Shown: in pieces, positions 57,066 through 64,000 of the stretch | Layout: every line of letters begins with the position of its first letter | How positions within the stretch are numbered: position 1 is the first letter of the stretch | Assembly: GCF_001642475.1 (NCBI RefSeq) | Contig: NW_019174023.1 | Coordinates: 59,700-123,699, forward strand | Direction of reading: 5' to 3' | Source of the DNA: Fonsecaea monophora | Taxonomy: Eukaryota > Ascomycota > Eurotiomycetes > Chaetothyriales > Herpotrichiellaceae | Length of the DNA stretch: 64,000 bases | Notes under the pieces: model-generated | Told to the model about the DNA's origin: nothing | What the model saw: the letters and a program-made list of their open reading frames with translations, nothing else | Database searches by the model: none | Translations under genes and position numbers: made by a program

Positions 57066-57791
57066 ATGACGAAAGAAATGAGAATCTATCAGGCTGCCGT
57101 CGACCTGGATAAAGTCTTGACAGAGAACGGGATCGGATATGGGTGTTTCGGGGGCTGGGCCATCAATGCAATTGGTTGCGATCGTGGCACAAAGGACATT
57201 GACTGTCTCGTGGGCGCCGAAAAGGACGACATCGCCCGGGTTTTCTCGGATCAGCCCGGTTGGCATCAAATTCCTGGTCAGAGAGAAGACTACATCGCTT
57301 TCCTCGTAGGGGAGAAGACGGAAAATGTCCTGGTGGAGATGTTTCCCTGTAAGCCTGGATTTTCCAAAGTTGTACCAATGTCACTGATTAAGGAAGCAAC
57401 CACCAAAGCTTCGGTGGGCACCGAGGCCATCAAATCCATGATGCAGAGCATTGCAACCCGAACAGTCCCGGTTCGAGGTTATTCAATGCGAGTGTTGGAA
57501 ATCGTGTACATTTTCAAGGGAAAGGTCAACGCGGCAGCAAACCGGTCCAAAGTCTCCGACAGCAACGACATCGAGTACGTGCACGCTCATTTCGAGTCGA
57601 CTCTCCGAGAGCACGTGCATCAAATCAACATTCAGGATGTTGGCAAGGCCATCAAGAGGTACCCTTCGCTGTCCAAGGTGTTTAGCAATCTTGGTATCGA
57701 TGTCAAAGAGGCAGTCGAACAAGCAGGAAGCCTCGAGATCACCTCCATGCATCCTCCTCCGTTCCTTTGTCAAAAAGCCATGTTGGAATAG
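57066..57791 (+). CDS. Nucleotidyltransferase-fold protein (MNT/pol-beta-like)
   Basis: A single exon encodes 241 aa. The N-terminal third carries the nucleotidyltransferase signature FGGWAINAIG (residues 28-37) and KDIDCLVG (43-50), that is GG-x13-DxD, with a third carboxylate candidate in LVEMF (E91). The rest is helical with no second known domain, no signal peptide and no membrane segment. Proteins of this fold transfer NMP or other groups to proteins, RNA or small molecules; the substrate cannot be inferred. It ends 15 bp from the convergent stop of a protein that appears to fuse a nucleotidyltransferase-like region with a phosphoesterase. Confidence 0.65.
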   Translation: MTKEMRIYQAAVDLDKVLTENGIGYGCFGGWAINAIGCDRGTKDIDCLVGAEKDDIARVFSDQPGWHQIPGQREDYIAFLVGEKTENVLVEMFPCKPGFSKVVPMSLIKEATTKASVGTEAIKSMMQSIATRTVPVRGYSMRVLEIVYIFKGKVNAAANRSKVSDSNDIEYVHAHFESTLREHVHQINIQDVGKAIKRYPSLSKVFSNLGIDVKEAVEQAGSLEITSMHPPPFLCQKAMLE

Positions 57792-57806
57792 TGGCTCGTG
57801 TATGAC

Positions 57807-59531
57807 CTATAGGTTGACCGACCTTGTCACCAGGAATTCCTTTTGACTCTGTCTACAGCCACGGGGCAAAATTCTCTTCAGCCAGATCTCATTTTGCGTC
57901 TTCAGCTGTTGCGGGACTTGCTGGACTCGCGGGACCCCTCGTTGATTGCTGCAGACGGCGGTTCCACGATACACAAATTGGGCGGACCAGTGTGTGTGAC
58001 CAAATATCCAGCATCGAATGCTTTTGGCGCCACTCCAATGAGGAATTTGAGATTTGAGGATGTCGGAACAAAAAGCAGAATTCCAAGGGTTGGACAAATA
58101 TTTCGGGTCGCATGTGTTTTTGAGGGCTGGAGCATGGTGCGTAACGACAAGGATCTTGCTTTCCGCATTTGCTTGCGTAACGTCCTGTACGCATGTCCTG
58201 AGCCATTCAGTGTCTCGGTAGTGTTCTGCGTTGTGGCTTTCCACAGTCCAGTCACCGATGTGGCTGAAATCCGCAACTTTCATTCTGACCCACAACTCGG
58301 ACTCGCTTGGTATAGACGTGTGCAACGTGCATCCGAGGATGGCTATTCTTCGATTCAGGCGGAACATGGTTCTGTTCAAAACCGTCAGTTTGCCCCCTAG
58401 ACATGGCTCTTGCTCCAACGACCGGGCCGTTTCGAGCCCTTCCTGTCTGAGGATGCCATAGAATTCGTGGTTTCCAAGGACGAGAAAAACCCGCCAAAAC
58501 CGTTGACATTGTATGGTGAGAAACTCCAGGTATTTGCCATAGTCCTTGAGACGGCCAATATCGCCTGCCAGGACTAAATACGGCGACACTCGAGGGATCT
58601 CAAAGTCGTAAGTTTGCTGGCTCTCCAGATGAAGATCTGACATATATTGAAGCGATACCGAGTGTTTATGGGCTGCCAGGCGAGATATTGTGCTTCGGAA
58701 AAGGGCGAGGGCGACTAAGCAAGCCCGTTGAAAGGCTGATTTCCAAGATCGACCGTTTTGGCTGCCTGTTTCCCGGTCGTGAAGCGGCTCTTGCGTACCT
58801 GGGATCTTCATCAATTCTCGTTCATCTTGACAGAGATAATCGCTCTCCAAAAATAGATTTTGACGTTGTGGCCTGGTTCCTATCACGCCGATCACGTATT
58901 TCAGCTCTTCTTCTCGACCAGGGTCGAGATGCGTGTTGCACCAGGCTTCACTCAGCACCATTCCATCAACAAGTTGCTCCACGCAGACAGCACAGTATAT
59001 ATCTTGCGTTTCACAAAACCTCCTCAGCAGTCCCTGCAAGAGCGATGACAGACGGGGGATAGGGATCCTGGATAGCTCGGAGATATCGGTGGAGAAGTTG
59101 AACTCGTTGCTAAAGAAAGGACGAGCTGAACTGTATGCAGAACGGTCAACTATTGAATGCTTCAGCGGTTGAAGGTGGAAATGCGTGTCAGGAAATATGA
59201 CAAGAGTCAGGTAGTCTTCTTCAATAAATGCTTCAAAGCGAGGATATGGCTTCTTCCAGTCAGCGTGTTGATCGGTCCATGCTGTGCGTACGAAAACATC
59301 GTTGTGGGCATTGATCAGTTTGGTGGCGGCATCTAGCTGCGAATGCGGGACACAAATACCCAGGGTCTAGTATAATAAGTTAAGCTTCTTTTGTTTCTGT
59401 CACATAGGACTCACATTGAGTATCCGAGGCACATTGTAGTAATTCAACGCAACTTCTTCGACAACGCAAAACACAATCTTCTCACGAGCCAAGGCAGCCT
59501 GCACGGCCGCTATGACTTGAGATACGATCAT
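57807..59531 (-). CDS. Fusion of a nucleotidyltransferase-like region and a calcineurin-type metallophosphoesterase
   Basis: Two exons (59415-59531 and 57807-59366) encode 558 aa. Residues about 1-240 match a fungal family I associate with nucleotidyltransferase-like folds: CVVEEVALNYYNVPRILN, ICVPHSQLDAATKL and IPIPRLSSLLQGLLRRF. As far as I recall, relatives have an acidic pair just before ICVP, and here the residues are TLG instead. From about 281 the phosphoesterase motifs are complete: MSDLHLES, LAGDIG, GNHEFYG, THHAPA and FGHTHWS. All metal ligands of the calcineurin-like class are therefore present. The fusion is read in one open frame within exon 2. Whether a hidden intron or read-through joins two genes is not fully excluded. 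Confidence 0.7.
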
Positions 59532-60279
59532 GCTAAGTAGACGTCGAACCGCGCACACATTCCTTCTTGTCCTGAACCACGGAAATTTGGGTGATTGGAA
59601 GGCAATGTTATGTGGATTCTCGCTTCGCTGGGGATCTCGACAGTCTCAAGTTCCCTTTGCTAGCCTCGGTAGAGAGCACTCGGTAGGTGCACGCAGAAAT
59701 GGTCATAGGCCTGGCGGACGATGGAGCTGGTAGAGTTATATAAGAGAGCAAGAAGGGAGAAGGGGAAATTGTCTCAAACACGGTGTAATTATGGGCAAGC
59801 CCTGATTGCTGACGCTCGAACCAATCAAATACCTCAGATGGCCATTAAAAGTTCCACAGGCTGGTCTCCGTCGAGCCAGTTGACCAAATATTAAGTGGCA
59901 CAGCATCCTGTGGTAAATACCTAGTCACACCGTACTATGCTACCCGAATATAATCCTGAGATGCTTTTCTACCACCATTTATTAGGAATTATTGTTTAAT
60001 ATTAGTATCATTATATAGCTTATATACTCTTCATTGTGTCGAGGAGAAAAAATCCAGAGTTTTACACTTAAAATTTCGAGTAAAGGAGATAATAACCTCA
60101 GAGTATCTTAAAAGGTCATTACTTCGCTGTGCCACTTGTTTTGTCACCTGGCTCGCCGTCCATTTGGCGACGTCATTGCCAAGCAATCGTTACGGGCCGA
60201 ACCTTTTCATGTTCTCCATCAAAAGGAAACGGAGGCATTCCCGCATCTTTTCAATGCGGCACTTTGCAATGCAAATGCG
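59532..60279. other. AT-rich spacer
   Basis: 748 bp. The stretch from about 59930 to 60110 is strongly AT-rich (TATTAGGAATTATTG, TATATAGCTTATATAC), unlike the surrounding coding DNA. It is a candidate island of RIP or relic transposon DNA, but no element ends are recognisable. Confidence 0.5.
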
Positions 60280-62213
60280 TCAAGCCAGACGACAGTCAAC
60301 AATACTCAAGGGCCCGCGACAATCCCAAACCCTGTCCACTACCATCCCAGCCGCCTGCACGATCCTGTCAAATTCGACCGGCGTCCTCTCCCGCCCGTTC
60401 GTCATCATCATCATGTTCAGGTCCATCATGTGCGCGGGCGCCATGGCCACGCCGTAATTAGCCAGCAACGGGGTCGAGGTCGACCCGAATTTGTCCGTGG
60501 GGACTGTGGTGCGCATCAGTGTCTCGGCAATCAACACACGCGAGGTTGGAGTCATGGAGTCGGCCACTCGCGAGAGGATCGCGATTGCGTCGTCATCGGC
60601 CCAGTCGTGGCTGAGGATGCATGCGTACGAAATAAGTATATGTATCAGCTGCAAGAGAGAGGAAATTGGCACAGAGTGAGAAGTCCTCGGCGCTTGTACT
60701 TACATGATATATCGCAACCAGTAGATCTCGGCGCCCACCACGGGGTTCTTCTCAAAGAAGTCATGCGGCGTTAGGTGGACTCTCCCTTCGACAAGGGCAG
60801 AGTGATGTTTGGTTTTCCAAAGCGCCAGGCCTTGCTGAATCACATGTGGCTTGTCTTGGACGACGAGGTTGAGATGGGCGTGGTGCGCGTGGAGTTGCAT
60901 GCAGAATGAGCCTGTCCGCCTCCATCAGCCACCAAGATACACACCTAAAACACCCGCGCACAGGATGGTGAGATTGAATGAAAAACCTACCAATCCCGCC
61001 ACCAACATCCACGACCGTCGCGCCATTCGGCAGGTCCTCCCAGGGGAAGTCCAACACGCAATACTTTTCAGTGCCTCTGACCTGGCCGCTGATTGCGAGG
61101 TTGAAGAGATTCTTTTCCGGCCGGGGCACCGTCTTCTGGCCGGATAAATGCGGTCTGGATGGTCCGTCCTGTCCATCACCGTCCCCCTGTCCCTCCTCGT
61201 CGTCTTCGAGGGGATGCCTCTGCCGACTCCGTGGCCGCCAATCCACCTCCGACTCAAGCACCGTTTCGTTCATCCAGTCGAACAGGGACAGTTTCGTGCC
61301 GACGGCCTGCTGAAACGCCGTTTTCCGCGGGTCGTAGCTATTCCGAGTAGCAGGGTTCGCCAGAACTTGCGGCAGATACTCGCTGGCGGCGTACTGGAGC
61401 TGGCCCCTATATTTTAAAAACGATCAGGAACGGGGTCTAGTCCGTGCATACCCGGCATGGCCCTCCTAGTCGCCCTGATGCCTTACCAATTGACCTCCTT
61501 TTTAAAACTCCTTGTTATCCCCTGTTTCCGTAGCTACGAGCAAAGAGTGAAACTGAGAGGACTTACTTGAGGAGGATATTTGCTTGAAATGCCGCGTCTC
61601 CAACAAGTGCGTGGGAGATGCGGTTGTTGGCGAACCGACCATCCTCGACCTCTTCAAAGACATGGTGCGACGTCAACGTCCGCATGACTCGGCCTGTGGA
61701 CATACTTTTGTTCAGCGAGTCGTTTGTCGTCAATAGATTTGTCCTTCTCTGTCAGGGGTAGACAGAGGCGCAAGGCCGGGAGGGGGGAAGGGGATACATA
61801 CATAACTTCCCTTGCTCAAGGCCGGTCGTCCTCGCGAGGTCTTCGGCGCTGACTCCCCGGGCCTCAGGCTCGTTGTGGTTCAAGGCGAGCAACTCGGCCA
61901 CGCGATGATCCGCGACGACATGCAACGCTCGCGCGATGAGGTACGACATGGACAGGTTGAGCAGGCGCGTGTGCGGATCGAGCACGAGGCTCTCTATCGA
62001 ACCCAGCGCGGCGAGGATGGTCTTGACGGCGTCGTGCTCGGCATGCGATACGGTGCTGGTATTGGGGTCAGCAGTCTCGATTCTGGCATCGACAACTCCA
62101 TTGCCCGAAGACGACGATTCCCATTCACACGCGAGATTCTCCACCGCGGTGGCGAGGAGTGCCAACACCGCGCGGAGCTGTGCAGCAGCCTCGCCAGTAT
62201 CCAGGGGGAACAT
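60280..62213 (-). CDS. SAM-dependent O-methyltransferase (fungal secondary-metabolism type)
   Basis: Five exons (61802-62213, 61567-61693, 60991-61406, 60704-60911 and 60280-60610) encode 497 aa. The N-terminal half is the dimerisation/winged-helix part with ARTTGLEQGKL and MRTLTSHHVFEEV. The SAM motif is VVDVGGGIGSFCMQL across an intron, then VVQDKPHV, WLRYIIHDWADDDAI and ILIAETLM-like (VLIAETLMRTT) blocks. An acidic Gly/Asp insert (EDDEEGQGDGDGQDG) before the SAM domain is unusual. Such enzymes O-methylate aromatic polyketides and similar products. No polyketide synthase lies in the window. The product is not predictable. Confidence 0.85.
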
Positions 62214-63207
62214 GTTTCAAGTACACAAGTTTGGACGAGTATCGCTCTGGCATGAACACGGGTGGTCCGATGCTACCTATGTAACCTACCTACCTACCTA
62301 GTGATATCATGTATATGACGACAGAGGGCGGTAGAGTGCGACTGACTGCACTGACTGACTGACCGACCGGCTCGCCGATCTCAGCAAAGACCTTCTCGGA
62401 CGGAAACGTCATTACTGGCCATGGCGTTCGCGCGAATACACCAGGGAGGAGTGTAGGCATGCAAGTTTGGAGTTGAGGAGCACTTGGTCAACACCGACAC
62501 CGACACCTAGACACTTCTACATCTGGTGCCTGGTGCCCGGTGCCTGGGGCCCTGTGCCTGGTACTCGTGTTGAGTGAACACCTTGCATGCCTAGAGAATA
62601 CATGCCTACCCGTCGAGTCACGCGCACGAGTGGACACTAGTCCAGATAGACACGCAATGCGAATGCCATGCAGACTCCGCCCTGGGTCTGGACCGGAATC
62701 CAGATGGGGGAAAATACGACTATCGAGTATCGAGGATCGAGGATCGAGCATGCATGCATGTTCGGTAGACAGGGCACCTACTGTAGGTCGTGTTAGAGTG
62801 CGGGAACATCTTCCTCAAGGGGACTTACCCAGATACGTACGTACGTAAGTACGTACTGGGTATTTACGTACAGTACAGTACAGCATAGTATAGAATAGCA
62901 TGATTTTAGCATGAGAGTACAACAAAGGGCGTACTTTGTAGATAAGTAGCTGACGTCGACAAGTCGCAATTACTCGCATACCACTCGCCGCCACACTACC
63001 CAGCTCGCCTTATGCCATTATACACTATACACTAGCCGTTAACAGCAGGTGCTTCATGTGCCTCGTGCAGGGATCTATCAGGTATCTACGAGTAGAAAGT
63101 ACTCGTGTGCTCGCGTGCTCGCACTCCGTGTACCGGTACCCGCGCGTCCAAGGACTGTATAGCCGTATATGCCCACATACCCGTATCGTCACTGCACTAC
63201 ATTCCAC

Positions 63208-63233
63208 TCCACTCCACTCCACTCCACCCCAAC
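63208..63233. repeat. CCACT pentanucleotide repeat
   Basis: At least four CCACT units, read directly. Confidence 0.85.
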
Positions 63234-63967
63234 CCCACAAGGCAGAAGATCAGGCGAGGGCTCCTCCATTCCATTCCTTCAATGATGTACTCGAGCTCGG
63301 CGAATCTCCCGTAAGCTGACAACCACCGACGACGACCCACGACGGGGCGACCCAGGATCCAATACCGAGGGACTTTTGATTGCCTGATCGGGGAGTGCTG
63401 ATGATCAATGAGTGACGAGGATCGAGTCACGATTGACGACTGACGGGCTGGCGACTCGATAACTACTGGATCACTTTTGATGGCCGCATCTGGCTAGCGG
63501 TTGGATAGGTAATTGTCTGAGTGGCTAGCTGACCGAGTAACTTTGGGGACGAGATACGGGGCGAGCTATACTCGTAACTCATTTGTACCTTCGCAAGCAA
63601 GTAGATAGGGACAGTCTATGTAAAAGACACTACAATGACACATTTACCAGATTACATCCCTATGTAGATGGATTGCGAATCTTTTTGTATATTTGTTTAT
63701 TGTGTATTTATGTATTATGTACCGAGGACTGTGCATCGTGGGTGGAGAAAAAGCACCAGCCTCGTCTCCCGATCGGGTAACAATCACCTCCCGACTCGCC
63801 GAGTACATGTCCCCATTCTCGGAATGTCCACCACCTCCGTAAACGTACAAGGTACAAGGTAATAGAGAGAAAGGTACAAAAGCCGCATCTGGTCAACCAC
63901 GCGTGATCCAGGCACCTACGCATCCCGGGAACTGGCAACTAGCCCGGCGACGCCCCGTTCCCCGACT

Positions 63968-63984
63968 CCCCCCCCCCCCCCCCC
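63968..63984. repeat. C17 homopolymer near the window end
   Basis: Seventeen consecutive C residues, 16 bases before the end of the window. Such runs are unstable and often break assemblies. Confidence 0.9.
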
Positions 63985-64000
63985 AAAAACTCATACATAC

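Larger units (their letters stand above)
62214..64000. other. Repeat-rich terminal region without genes
   Basis: 1.8 kb with many short tandem repeats: TACC units near 62285-62299, GTGCCTGG-like units at 62525-62562, GATCGAG units near 62735-62752, ACGT/GTAC units near 62835-62880, a CCACT run at 63208-63233 and a C17 run at 63968-63984. No coding region is supported. Confidence 0.6.

Noticed and set aside
1..64000. CRISPR arrays, bacterial operons, insertion sequences or riboswitches
   Set aside because: Intron-rich eukaryotic genes throughout; no regularly spaced repeats, Shine-Dalgarno contexts or element ends seen.
63960..64000. Telomere at the window end
   Set aside because: A poly-C run is present but no TTAGGG/CCCTAA arrays.

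Overview
The window is nuclear DNA of a filamentous ascomycete (Pezizomycotina). The evidence is short GT-AG introns (mostly 45-140 bp), widely spaced genes on both strands without operons, CT-rich promoter stretches, and fungus-specific families such as a HET-domain protein, Kei1, a DUF7708 protein and a fungal bZIP factor. I cannot fix the genus; a Eurotiomycete or Dothideomycete relative fits, with low certainty. Exon boundaries were set by hand from reading-frame phase, splice signals and family conservation.

Left part (0-22 kb) is mostly housekeeping: a small conserved protein, Cdc48 (AAA+ segregase), Kei1 (inositol phosphorylceramide synthase subunit), a zinc polyol dehydrogenase divergent from a frame-broken panB (ketopantoate hydroxymethyltransferase), an Aur1-like PAP2 membrane enzyme, a HET-domain protein, phosphomevalonate kinase (ERG8), a prenylated membrane-anchored ubiquitin-fold protein, and the proteasome assembly factor Ump1.

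The middle (22.5-33 kb) looks accessory: two neighbouring genes of an unrecognised family that share two motifs, a DUF7025-type AAA ATPase, a DUF7708 STAND-like protein without a visible Walker A motif, and a small secreted protein. From 33 to 38 kb the content is conserved again: uridine kinase/UPRTase, Rex4 exonuclease, RNase H2 subunit C and a DUF4385 protein. The last two are convergent and their stop codons share one CTAG.

The right part (39-64 kb) holds a bZIP factor, a divergent pair of short-chain dehydrogenases, an ABM-like barrel protein, a HET C-terminus-like fragment, a Cys-rich secreted protein divergent from a large membrane protein, an intron-dense MFS transporter and the DcpS scavenger decapping enzyme. 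It ends with a convergent pair (a nucleotidyltransferase-fold protein, and a nucleotidyltransferase-like/metallophosphoesterase fusion) and an O-methyltransferase. The final 1.8 kb is repeat-rich and gene-free. The best candidates for undescribed biology are the tandem unknown family at 22.7-26.1 kb and the nucleotidyltransferase/phosphoesterase pair at 57.1-59.5 kb.
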